From Candidatus Lernaella stagnicola (GTDB lineage: Bacteria > Lernaellota > Lernaellaia > Lernaellales > Lernaellaceae), in assembly GCA_030765525.1 (NCBI GenBank), contig JAVCCK010000027.1:1-64000 (forward strand): a stretch of DNA of 64,000 nucleotides, written 5' to 3'. This document shows positions 1 to 7,935 of the stretch, piece after piece (position 1 is the stretch's first letter; the number at the start of each line of letters is the position of its first letter). A model generated the notes under the pieces. That model was not told the origin of the DNA. It saw only the letters and a list, made by a program, of their open reading frames with translations, and made no database searches. The position numbers and the translations under genes are program-made.

Positions 1-1
1 C

Positions 2-370
2 CGCGGCGAACTCGACGAGGCCTTGCGCATCCGCCAAGAAGAAGAGTTGCCCGTCTACGAAAAACTCGGCGACGTGCGCTCGCGCGCCGTGACCCTCGGC
101 CAAATCGCCGACATCCTCTATCAACGCGGCGAACTCGACGAGGCCTTGCGCATCCGCCAAGAAGAACAGTTGCCCGTCTACGAAAAAATCGGCGACGTGC
201 GCTCGCGCGCCGTGACCCTCGGCAAGATCGCCGACATCCTCTTTGCCCGCGGCGAAATCGACGAGGCCTTGCGCATCCGCCAAGAAGAAGAGTTGCCCGT
301 CTACGATAAACTCCGCGACGCGCAAGCGGCCTTAGTCTGCAAAGCAGAGATCGCAATTAATCTATTAGGA
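2..370 (+). repeat. Tandem 123-bp repeats coding for 41-residue TPR units
   Basis: Units begin at about 2, 125 and 248, each starting CGCGGCGAA. The first two are nearly identical at DNA level, including synonymous positions, and the third diverges after about 60 bases. This suggests recent duplication or gene conversion, so copy number may vary between strains. The array continues beyond the left edge. Confidence 0.85.
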
Positions 371-505
371 CGCAACCGCCAGGGAGACGCGGCCGAAGCC
401 GCCGCGTTGCTGGAAGCCGCGTATGCCGACGCCGCGCGCCTGCGCCTGCCGGAGACCGGGCAGATCCGCCAAATCCAGAAGCAACTCGGGTTGGACGTGC
501 GGTAG
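2..505 (+). CDS. TPR repeat protein, C-terminal part (gene enters from the left edge)
   Basis: The frame is open to the left edge, so the true start lies outside the window; an in-frame TTG at 23 is only an internal codon. What is visible is almost three copies of a 41-residue helical repeat beginning RG(E)(L/I)DEALRIRQEE and containing LPVYEKLGDVRSRAVTLG, then a diverged final repeat and a short helical tail. The repeat length and the A-L-x-I pattern fit kinesin-light-chain-type tetratricopeptide repeats, which are protein interaction scaffolds. No catalytic domain is seen in this part. The stop is TAG at 503-505. Nothing in the fragment says what the missing N-terminal part does; in related proteins it is often an ATPase or protease domain. 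Confidence 0.85.
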   Translation, partial: RGELDEALRIRQEEELPVYEKLGDVRSRAVTLGQIADILYQRGELDEALRIRQEEQLPVYEKIGDVRSRAVTLGKIADILFARGEIDEALRIRQEEELPVYDKLRDAQAALVCKAEIAINLLGRNRQGDAAEAAALLEAAYADAARLRLPETGQIRQIQKQLGLDVR

Positions 506-591
506 ACGTTACAAGTTCTGCAAGAAAGCCTTTCGCGACGGCGGTGTGATTTTGTATCCGCAGGTTTGGTGATGCCCGAGCCTTGAGCTAA

Positions 592-2967
592 TTATTTCCC
601 GCAGCCGTTGTCGTCGTCATTGTCATCATTATCATTATCGTCGTTGTCATCATCGTCATTGTCGTTGTCGTCATCGTCGTTGTCATCATCGTCGTTGTCA
701 TTATCGTCGTCATTGTCGTTGTCGTTATCATTGTCGTCGTTGTCATCATTATCGTTGTCGTCATCGTCGTCGTCGTCATTATCGTCGTTGTCGTCATTAT
801 CGTCGTCGTCGTCATCGCCGGGGGCCATGGAATTCACCAGCGGCGCGGTACTCACGCACTCGACTTTGTTTTCCAGCGCGTAGCACGCCAGCACTTCGCC
901 CTCGCCCGCCCACAAGCCGAAGGGCGTGCGGTCCATTTCGGCGTCCACCGCGTCGCTGAGCACTTCGGATTCCCACGCGGCGCCGGTCCAGTGAAACAGC
1001 GTGGCCGCGCGTTGGCCTTCTTCCAGGTCCACCACCAAGGCCGCCCACGGATTGCCGGTTTCGTCCGGCTGCACGGCCTCGACCTTCGCGCCGCTTTGGA
1101 GGCTGGTCACGGTCCACGAGTCGGCCGCCTGCGTCGCGTGATAGGCATCCACGCCGTCATCGAACACCACATGCACTTCGCCGGTATCGGTGCAGCACAC
1201 GCCATGGCCGCGCGACAACTCGTAGCCGGCGGCAACAACTTCGGTGGTCCACGGTTCGCCCTCGGTGCCCAGCATCACGTTTGTGCCGTCGCGATATACG
1301 ATGCGCGCGCTGCCATCGGGGCATACGGCGACGCGGGGGTGACGCCCGGTCTCGGCCACAACTGCCGCCTCGCCAAAGGGGCCGCCGGCGGGTCGCCGCG
1401 CCAAGCGAATAATGCCCGGAGCGCGTGACAGCTCGAGGCCCAGGAGCATTTCATCGCCGGCGGAGATTAAATCCGCGCTGTTTATTTGCTGGTAATCCGG
1501 CGGTTCGGCTACGTGGGCCGTTTCATACACCAACCCGTCGTCTGTCCAAGTGAACAGCTCGTAGGTCAGTTCGTCACCCTCTTGGACGTCCAAGGCGTGC
1601 GCCCCCTCGGCCGAGAGTGCGAGAACCTGCGGCGCATAGATGCCGATCGACCCGCTGCCCCAGCGATGCGCCACGGGCCATAAGTCGTCGCGTTTGCCGA
1701 ACAGGTGCAAGCGCTGGTAGTCGAAGCCGTGAATCATCATCGTTTGCAGGAACGGCCGGAGCCCTTCGGGCGTCTTTTCAGCGGCGACGAGCAATCTCGA
1801 GTCGCACCGCCAGAGGGTCGGCTCGACGATGATTTTTTCGTCCGCGCGATCCTCGTGGTCGTAATTGTAAACGACGTCCGGCCAGTCGAAATAATACCAA
1901 CTGCCGTAGTTGAACATGACGTTGTGGGGCGTGCCGTCGGCTGCGGTTGCCGCATACCCCCAGAACTCCGCCGCCGGGTCGAAGGAGGAATCGCCGCCGA
2001 TGCTGCGCAGGTTGTGGCCACCCTGGCTCAGGCCCGACCCCCAGGCGATCACGTCGCCCGGCGCGTCGGTTTGGAAGTAGAAGTAGCGATACCGGGAAAA
2101 CGTGGCTTCGCCGGCCGGCAGCGCCGCGACGCTCAATAAGTGGAGTTCTTCGTACTCGTAGTAATCCGCCTTATCGCTCGAGAAGAGGTGTTCCACATTG
2201 CCTTCCGGATCGATGGTGAGTTGCCCGTAGGCTTCATCGCTGCGCCGATAGAACAGGTGCACGTAATCGCCGGAGACCACGACGCCCCAGGATTGCGGCG
2301 AGTAATAGGTGTAAAGGAAATCGGCCAGCACGATATCGTCCACCCACTCGCCGCCGGGCGCGCGGTGCACGTGTGATATCTCGAAACGCCGATCCGGATC
2401 TTCGTATATCCGAACCCGCATGCCGTGTATCGTGCCGTCATCGCTAAAGGCCAAACCTTGCGGCCCGACGTCAAACGGCGCATCGATGTACGACCACGTA
2501 TCGCCCTCGCGCCACGCGACGCGGTTGCCTTCGGCATGTTTGTTACAAAGGACGGCCAACTCGCCGGTCGGGCGGTGGGTGACGCGGCCCAGAGACGTGC
2601 AGATGTCGGCCGGCACGAGTTGTTCGCTTTGCCAGCCGGTGTCCGTTTCGCGGTAGGCCACGATGCCGCCCGGCGTGTTGTCGGCAATGCCCAGCCCAAA
2701 TTCGTCCCGGAAGAGGTAAAGCATGCTGAGATACTCGTCGAGAACCACCGGCTCCTGCGTGCAAGCATCCGGCGTGCACCGGGCGAGCCACAGATCGGGG
2801 CGGTAATACACGACGACGAACTCGCTTGTGACCTCATCGTACAAGATCGATTGATATCCGGCGGCCTGTGGTTTGACCAAAATGCGGGCGTCGGTCGTGT
2901 GCCACTGGGCGGCGGCCGGAGCGGCAAGCACGAAAACAACAAGAAGTGCTAACCAAAAACGTTTCAC
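592..2967 (-). CDS. Secreted propeller-like protein with Asp/Asn tail ending GCGK
   Basis: I chose the GTG at 2967 (791 aa): GGAGG lies 8 nt before it, whereas a longer reading from TTG at 2982 would place that GGAGG inside the gene. The N-terminus (MKRFWLALLVVFVLAAPAAAQ) is a signal peptide with no lipobox Cys. The body of about 700 residues has many short W/Y-rich beta segments with DG turns (for example RPDLWLARC, CPDGSARIVYRDG), like a sialidase/BNR-type propeller, but I recognise no named family. It ends with 70 consecutive Asp or Asn codons and then GCGK. The neighbour at 3039-5444 is a clear paralog on the same strand, 71 bp away. A surface location is inferred from the signal peptide and the tail. 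The function is unknown. Confidence 0.85.
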   Translation of the reverse strand: MKRFWLALLVVFVLAAPAAAQWHTTDARILVKPQAAGYQSILYDEVTSEFVVVYYRPDLWLARCTPDACTQEPVVLDEYLSMLYLFRDEFGLGIADNTPGGIVAYRETDTGWQSEQLVPADICTSLGRVTHRPTGELAVLCNKHAEGNRVAWREGDTWSYIDAPFDVGPQGLAFSDDGTIHGMRVRIYEDPDRRFEISHVHRAPGGEWVDDIVLADFLYTYYSPQSWGVVVSGDYVHLFYRRSDEAYGQLTIDPEGNVEHLFSSDKADYYEYEELHLLSVAALPAGEATFSRYRYFYFQTDAPGDVIAWGSGLSQGGHNLRSIGGDSSFDPAAEFWGYAATAADGTPHNVMFNYGSWYYFDWPDVVYNYDHEDRADEKIIVEPTLWRCDSRLLVAAEKTPEGLRPFLQTMMIHGFDYQRLHLFGKRDDLWPVAHRWGSGSIGIYAPQVLALSAEGAHALDVQEGDELTYELFTWTDDGLVYETAHVAEPPDYQQINSADLISAGDEMLLGLELSRAPGIIRLARRPAGGPFGEAAVVAETGRHPRVAVCPDGSARIVYRDGTNVMLGTEGEPWTTEVVAAGYELSRGHGVCCTDTGEVHVVFDDGVDAYHATQAADSWTVTSLQSGAKVEAVQPDETGNPWAALVVDLEEGQRAATLFHWTGAAWESEVLSDAVDAEMDRTPFGLWAGEGEVLACYALENKVECVSTAPLVNSMAPGDDDDDDNDDNDDNDDDDDDDNDNDDNDDNDNDNDNDDDNDNDDDDNDDDDNDNDDDDNDDNDNDDNDDDNGCGK
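607..816. repeat. Trinucleotide tract of 70 Asp/Asn codons
   Basis: On the coding (minus) strand every codon is GAC, GAT, AAC or AAT. Synonymous codons are freely mixed and Asn recurs irregularly, so this is not a pure microsatellite; selection on the protein composition is likely. The tract forms the C-terminal tether of the overlapping gene and produces meaningless open frames rich in Thr/Met, Ser/Leu or Val/Ile in other readings. Confidence 0.95.
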
Positions 2968-3038
2968 GGACAATACCTCCAACTCGATTCGCTCCCCGCC
3001 TGCTCGTTACGCCGCGACCGAAACATCTCTACCGTTTT

Positions 3039-5444
3039 CTATTTCCCGCACCCGTTGTCGTCATCATCGTCGTTGTCGTTATTGTCATCGTTGTCGTCGT
3101 TGTTGTCGTCATCATCGTTATCATCATCGTCGTCGTCATTGTCGTCGTCGTTGTCGTTATCATCGTCGTCGTCATTGTCATCGTCGTTGTCATCATCGTC
3201 GTCATCGTCATCATCGTCGTCATCGTCATCGTCATCATTATCGTCGTCGTCATCGTCGTCGCCGAAAGGTTCTTCAGCAACGAAAGCCGTTGTGGCCCGG
3301 CATTCCACGCGTACGTAGGGCTCGCCGGGCACGTAACAAACGGCCGCTTCCTCGCCGCTTGTCCAAACCGGTACCGAGGGCATATGCAAGTCGCCCGCGA
3401 GTACTTCGACGCTCCACGTTGCGCCGTCGTACTGCAAAAGCACGGCCTCTTCGGTGTCGCTGTCGATCGCGCCCGCCAAGGGACGCCCCGCCGCGTCCGG
3501 CTTGGCCTGGTAGAGCGTCAGGGTTTCATCGACCAACGCCACATCCCACGCCTTCGCGTCGCTCGAAACCGCGTGCTGCAAGCCGTCGGGCGAATCGAAA
3601 AGCACATGCACCGTGCCGTCGGCCTGACACGTCACGGCCATGTTGCCGTCGGGCGTGTAGGAATCGGTAACCAGCTCGATCTCGAAGGGCTCGGCTTCTG
3701 TGGCCAGGTAGACCGCGCCGGCCGGGGTTTGATACGCCACGAGAGCCGTCCCGTCGGGGCACTCGGTGACGGCCGGCGTGTGGCCGGAATCGGTAATCTG
3801 GACGGCCGCGCCGAGGGGGCCGCCCACCGGACGGCGGCGGAAACACACCCCCTGCGGCGTGTCGTAGTAAGCCAGCGCATACGCCATCAACGCACCGTCG
3901 GGCCCGGCGTGCAGGTCCACACCGACAACCCGATGCTGTTCGTAGTCGTCGCGTTGATGGTACGGCTCTTCCACGCGATTCTGGCCGTCATAGGTGACGA
4001 GCCACCACGTTTGCGGCGGCGCCCAGTCGTGTGAATACGCGGTTGCGTACGCTTCGGCGCCATTGCCTGCGATGCCTTCGCGCCATTCGAGCGTTTCGTC
4101 GAGTAATTGCTGGCTGAACAGGGCCTCAAAATCTCTGCCGCCAAAGTGCAGCAATTCGTAGAACGTGTAGTAGTTCACATACGACCTGTTTCCCCGGTAT
4201 GCGTACAGGTAGGGCACCAAGCCCTGCGCCGTCGGTCGCGCGGCGAATCCAACGAAGGAACCGTCGGCAATGAACTGCGGCGAAGCGATTGACGCACCGG
4301 CGCCGATGGGATTCGGGCTGTAGTAAACACTGGGAGCCGGGCTCTCAGAGTATTGATTAAATACGAGCGTGTGCACCGAGCCATCGTCGGCCAGGGCTGT
4401 CAGCGCCTGGTAATCGGGCGCCCACCAAGGGTCGTCATAGCCACTGGCGTAACACACTTCATAGAAGTCGCCCATGGAGGTATTGGCCTCGACCCATGTG
4501 TACCAGTATTCCGGCCACTTCCCTTTGTCGTAGACGTGATTGTAACCGACAACTGCGTACGCGAATTGACGTGAGGCGTTGGCCGAAAGATTGGTCCGAT
4601 ACGACCAAGAGTACGTCATCTGTTTCGGCGCGTCGCCCGCCTTGCGAACCTCTCCCGCCGGCGAAATGACGTAGGTCATCGACGCGTTTCCCATATAGCT
4701 GGTCATCAAATACACGTTGTCGTCGGGGTCGACGGCGATGTAACCCACGCCGGGGTAAGTCACGACGATTTCACCGTCGGCCACGTATTGGCTTTGCCAA
4801 TCGCCTGCGGCGTCACGGTAGTGATGGGTGATTTCCCAGGTTTCGTCGTCGGCCGTCACGGTTCCGGCGTGAGGCAGCCCGGCGCTGTCGTACCCGACAT
4901 AATAATCGTGGGCCGCAAAGGGCCACACTTCGGTCTGCCAGCCCTTCTCGCCGGGCCAGGCGTGCCAGTCGTCGTCGAATTCGTCGCGGCACAGTAAGCC
5001 GTAGCCGCCTAACGGATACCTCACAACAGCCTTCAGAGATGTACAAACGGGAGGCAAATCGAAGGCGCCTTCTTCCCACCCGTCATCACCCTCTCGCAGT
5101 ACACCGATCGCGCCGGCGGCGTTGTCGTTGTACAAAATCGCCAAGCCCTGATCGTCGCGGACGACATAGGGCGACGACTTGTCCGCCACATCGAGTAGGA
5201 CGGGCTCCTGCTCACACGCGCCGAGGTCACAACGCGCCAGGAACCAACCCGGACGACCATAGAGCGCCAGGAACTGTCCGGTGACGGTGTCGTGCATGAC
5301 GGATCCGGGTCCGAGCCGGCCGGGACTTATTTGAAGGGGAACCGTTTCGACGCACCAATCGTAAGCAACGGCGCTCGAAGTGAATAAGGGAATCATGAGG
5401 GCAAGAAGACAACTAGCCGAAAAAAGGAAACGACAACGATTCAT
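3039..5444 (-). CDS. Secreted propeller-like protein, paralog of its downstream neighbour, Asp/Asn tail ending GCGK
   Basis: The preferred start is ATG 5444 (801 aa), preceded by GGGGA at 8-9 nt; an upstream in-frame ATG at 5459 has a poorer site. The signal peptide MNRCRFLFSASCLLALMIPL...SSAVA has no lipobox. The body aligns by eye with the 592-2967 protein throughout: RPGWFLARCDLGACEQEPV against RPDLWLARCTPDACTQEPV, both with VCTSL, GGP(L/F)G and CPDG(T/S)A. It ends in 69 Asp/Asn codons and GCGK, the same last four residues as the paralog. The two are a tandem duplication and probably one leftward transcription unit. The fold is inferred to be a beta-propeller; ligand and function are unknown. 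Confidence 0.85.
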   Translation of the reverse strand: MNRCRFLFSASCLLALMIPLFTSSAVAYDWCVETVPLQISPGRLGPGSVMHDTVTGQFLALYGRPGWFLARCDLGACEQEPVLLDVADKSSPYVVRDDQGLAILYNDNAAGAIGVLREGDDGWEEGAFDLPPVCTSLKAVVRYPLGGYGLLCRDEFDDDWHAWPGEKGWQTEVWPFAAHDYYVGYDSAGLPHAGTVTADDETWEITHHYRDAAGDWQSQYVADGEIVVTYPGVGYIAVDPDDNVYLMTSYMGNASMTYVISPAGEVRKAGDAPKQMTYSWSYRTNLSANASRQFAYAVVGYNHVYDKGKWPEYWYTWVEANTSMGDFYEVCYASGYDDPWWAPDYQALTALADDGSVHTLVFNQYSESPAPSVYYSPNPIGAGASIASPQFIADGSFVGFAARPTAQGLVPYLYAYRGNRSYVNYYTFYELLHFGGRDFEALFSQQLLDETLEWREGIAGNGAEAYATAYSHDWAPPQTWWLVTYDGQNRVEEPYHQRDDYEQHRVVGVDLHAGPDGALMAYALAYYDTPQGVCFRRRPVGGPLGAAVQITDSGHTPAVTECPDGTALVAYQTPAGAVYLATEAEPFEIELVTDSYTPDGNMAVTCQADGTVHVLFDSPDGLQHAVSSDAKAWDVALVDETLTLYQAKPDAAGRPLAGAIDSDTEEAVLLQYDGATWSVEVLAGDLHMPSVPVWTSGEEAAVCYVPGEPYVRVECRATTAFVAEEPFGDDDDDDDNDDDDDDDDDDDDDDDDNDDDNDDDDDNDNDDDNDDDDDDNDDDDNNDDNDDNNDNDDDDDNGCGK
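3054..3260. repeat. Trinucleotide tract of 69 Asp/Asn codons
   Basis: This is the second pure run of GAY/AAY codons on the minus strand, coding for the C-terminal tether. Codon order and the Asp/Asn pattern differ from the tract at 607-816, although the flanking GCGK ends are the same, so the tails have been reshuffled since duplication while length (69 against 70 codons) was kept. Confidence 0.95.
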
Positions 5445-5601
5445 AGCGTTATTCCCCATCGGCCTACGACATTTGGAATCAAATCATGTTCTTTGTGTAA
5501 TTGCAAATGGTATTCAACCTTTTTGTTATTTGGCCGCACGCCGATTGACTGCCTCCCGGTGCCGAATAAGATGAAATATCCTTTCCAAAAGGCGGTGCTC
5601 C

Positions 5602-7920
5602 ATGAAGCAATTCGTGATTTGGGCTCTGTGTTTGGTGTTGATAACCGGATTGATCGCCTCGTGCGCCGGCGATGACGACGACAACGACGACGCCGGGGAC
5701 GACGACACGCCCACCGGCGATGACGATGCCACCGCCACCGATCCGCTCGACGAAGTGAATCCCTTTATCGGCACCGGCGGCGGCTTCTGGGGTATGGGCG
5801 CGATGATGCCCGGATCGCTGGCGCCCAACGGTTTGGTGAAGCTGACGCCGGATACGGCCATGGGCGATTTCTATATCAGCTATTTCCACGCCGGCGGGTA
5901 TTGGTATCCCGATAATTCGGTGCGCGGTATTTCCCACCTGCACCTGCCCGGCACGGGCATCGCCGATCTGGCCAACATCAACGTCATGCCCGTCACACAA
6001 ATGAACGACGAGCGCGTGACGATGCAGGGTTACCGCTCACCCTTCAGCCACCAGTCGGAAGAAGCCCGGCCCGCGTACTACAAGGTGCACCTGGACCGTT
6101 TCGACGTTGATGTGGAACTCACCGCCACCGAAAACGTCGGCTACCATCGCTGGACCTTCCCCGAGGGAGGCGATCCACACGCGGTGGTCGATGTGAGTTA
6201 CTCCGTCGCCCGATACACGACCTGGTGGAACCGCGTGTGGATCGATCACGAGCGCAATGAAGTGGTCGGCTTCGCCTACCAGGCCGGTGGTTTCAGTCGC
6301 ATCTACATGGGGATGCCGATTTACTTCGTCGCCCGCTTTTCCGAGCCGATCGTCGACTACGGCACCTTCGTCAATAACGAACGCCTGCCCGGTAACGAAT
6401 TCGCCGAGGGGTTGCGCGTCGGCGCATACGTCGGCTTCGCGCCCGGCACGCGGCATGTAGAGGCGAAGGTGGCCATCTCGGTCATCGGCCCGGCCCAGGC
6501 GCGGGCAAATCTCGAGGCGCAAGTGCCGCACTGGGATTTCGACGCCGTGGTCGCCCAAACCGAAAGCAAATGGCGCGACCGCCTCGCCGATATCGTCATG
6601 GAAGGCGGGACCGAAACCCAGCGGCGCATTTTCCAGACCGCGATGTACCACCTGTACGTGCTGCCCACGACCTTTACCGAAGCGGAGGGCCGCTACCTGG
6701 GTTTCGACCGCGAAGTGCATGAGGTCGACGACTTCACGTACTACAGCGACCTGTCGTTGTGGGACACCTTCCGCACGCTGCATCCGTTGATGGCGCTGGT
6801 GCGTCCGGATTTGAACCGCGATTTCGTCCTGTCGATGCAGCGCATGTACGAGCAGCGCGGCGCGTACCCCCGTTGGGCGCAGGGCGTCGGAGAAACGACG
6901 ATCATGATCGGCACGCACGCCGATACGATGATCGCCGACGCTTATCTGAAGGGCACGCTGCGCGACGTGGACATTCACGAAATCTACGCGGGGCTGCGCG
7001 AGCATGCGGTCGGGCATGTGCCGATCGCCGAACGCGTGGGCATCGAGGATTGGTTGGCGCTGGGTTACGTGGCGCACGATAACTACGACCAGTCGGTATC
7101 ACGCACGCAGGAGTTCTCGCTCAACGATTACTGTCTCGCGCGCCTGGCCGAGGCCATCGGCGAGGATGAAGACGCCGAGATGTTCTACGAGCGCTCCCGC
7201 AATTACCGGAATCTCTGGGACCCCGACACGCTTTTCTTCCGCCCGAAGATGTCCGACGGCACGTGGTTCGAGGCGTGGAGCGAAGATGAGTGGCGCGGCA
7301 ATCTTATGGGCTACACCGAGGGCAACGCGCGGCATTGGCGCTGGATGGTCATGCATGATCCGGAAGACCTGATCGACTTGATGGGCGGGCCGGAGACTTT
7401 CGCGGCGACGCTGGACGACTTCATGGAACGCGGCATTCCGCCCACCAACGATATTCAGGTCGACCCGTACTACTGGCACGGCAACGAGCCCGACGAGCAC
7501 GCCCCGTACTTCTTCGCCTTCGCCGAGCGGCCGGACCTGACCGCCAAATGGGTGCGCTGGATCATGGCGAACAAATACGCCGATTCGCCGCTGGGTTTGG
7601 ACGGCAACGACGACGGCGGCTCGCTGTCGGCGTGGTACATTTTTTCCGCGCTGGGTTTCTTCCCCCTGCCCTGCACAAACCTGTACGTGATCGGCAGCCC
7701 GCTGTTTCCCGAGGGAGAAATGCGCATCGGCGAAAACACGCTGACGATACTGGCCCCCGACACGTCCGAGACGAATCAGTACGTCAAATCCGTCACGCTC
7801 AACGGCCGCACGCTCGCCGTGCCGTGGTTCGATCACGAAGAGATTGCCGCAGGCGGGACATTGGAATTCGAAATGACTTCCGACCCCTTGGCGGGCCGGT
7901 GGGAGTTCCCGGCGCGCTAA
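5602..7920 (+). CDS. GH92 family alpha-mannosidase-like lipoprotein
   Basis: 772 aa. The signal peptide MKQFVIWALCLVLITGLIASC has a lipobox (LIASC), followed by an Asp-rich linker up to about residue 48. The glycosidase then begins with the GH92 signature VNPFIGTGG. Other family motifs are in order: SLWDTFRTLHPL, YTEGNARHWRWMV (Glu573, candidate general acid), GNEPDEHAPYFF, and GNDDGGSLSAWYIFSALGFFPL (Asp670-671, candidate general base). GH92 enzymes are calcium-dependent inverting exo-alpha-mannosidases that trim mannan or N-glycan-type chains. The length is normal for the family. ATG 5602 follows an AAGGCGG site. The gene is divergent from the propeller pair, and its stop is only 15 bp from the convergent TPR ATPase. 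The protein is probably displayed outside the cell for glycan scavenging; bond specificity cannot be read here. Confidence 0.93.
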   Translation: MKQFVIWALCLVLITGLIASCAGDDDDNDDAGDDDTPTGDDDATATDPLDEVNPFIGTGGGFWGMGAMMPGSLAPNGLVKLTPDTAMGDFYISYFHAGGYWYPDNSVRGISHLHLPGTGIADLANINVMPVTQMNDERVTMQGYRSPFSHQSEEARPAYYKVHLDRFDVDVELTATENVGYHRWTFPEGGDPHAVVDVSYSVARYTTWWNRVWIDHERNEVVGFAYQAGGFSRIYMGMPIYFVARFSEPIVDYGTFVNNERLPGNEFAEGLRVGAYVGFAPGTRHVEAKVAISVIGPAQARANLEAQVPHWDFDAVVAQTESKWRDRLADIVMEGGTETQRRIFQTAMYHLYVLPTTFTEAEGRYLGFDREVHEVDDFTYYSDLSLWDTFRTLHPLMALVRPDLNRDFVLSMQRMYEQRGAYPRWAQGVGETTIMIGTHADTMIADAYLKGTLRDVDIHEIYAGLREHAVGHVPIAERVGIEDWLALGYVAHDNYDQSVSRTQEFSLNDYCLARLAEAIGEDEDAEMFYERSRNYRNLWDPDTLFFRPKMSDGTWFEAWSEDEWRGNLMGYTEGNARHWRWMVMHDPEDLIDLMGGPETFAATLDDFMERGIPPTNDIQVDPYYWHGNEPDEHAPYFFAFAERPDLTAKWVRWIMANKYADSPLGLDGNDDGGSLSAWYIFSALGFFPLPCTNLYVIGSPLFPEGEMRIGENTLTILAPDTSETNQYVKSVTLNGRTLAVPWFDHEEIAAGGTLEFEMTSDPLAGRWEFPAR

Positions 7921-7935
7921 CCGGCGCGGCGGCGC

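Noticed and set aside
588-883. Open frames rich in Thr/Met or Ser/Leu over the Asp/Asn tract (and similarly 2946-4034)
   Set aside because: They are other readings of the GAY/AAY repeat and lack ribosome sites or credible protein composition.
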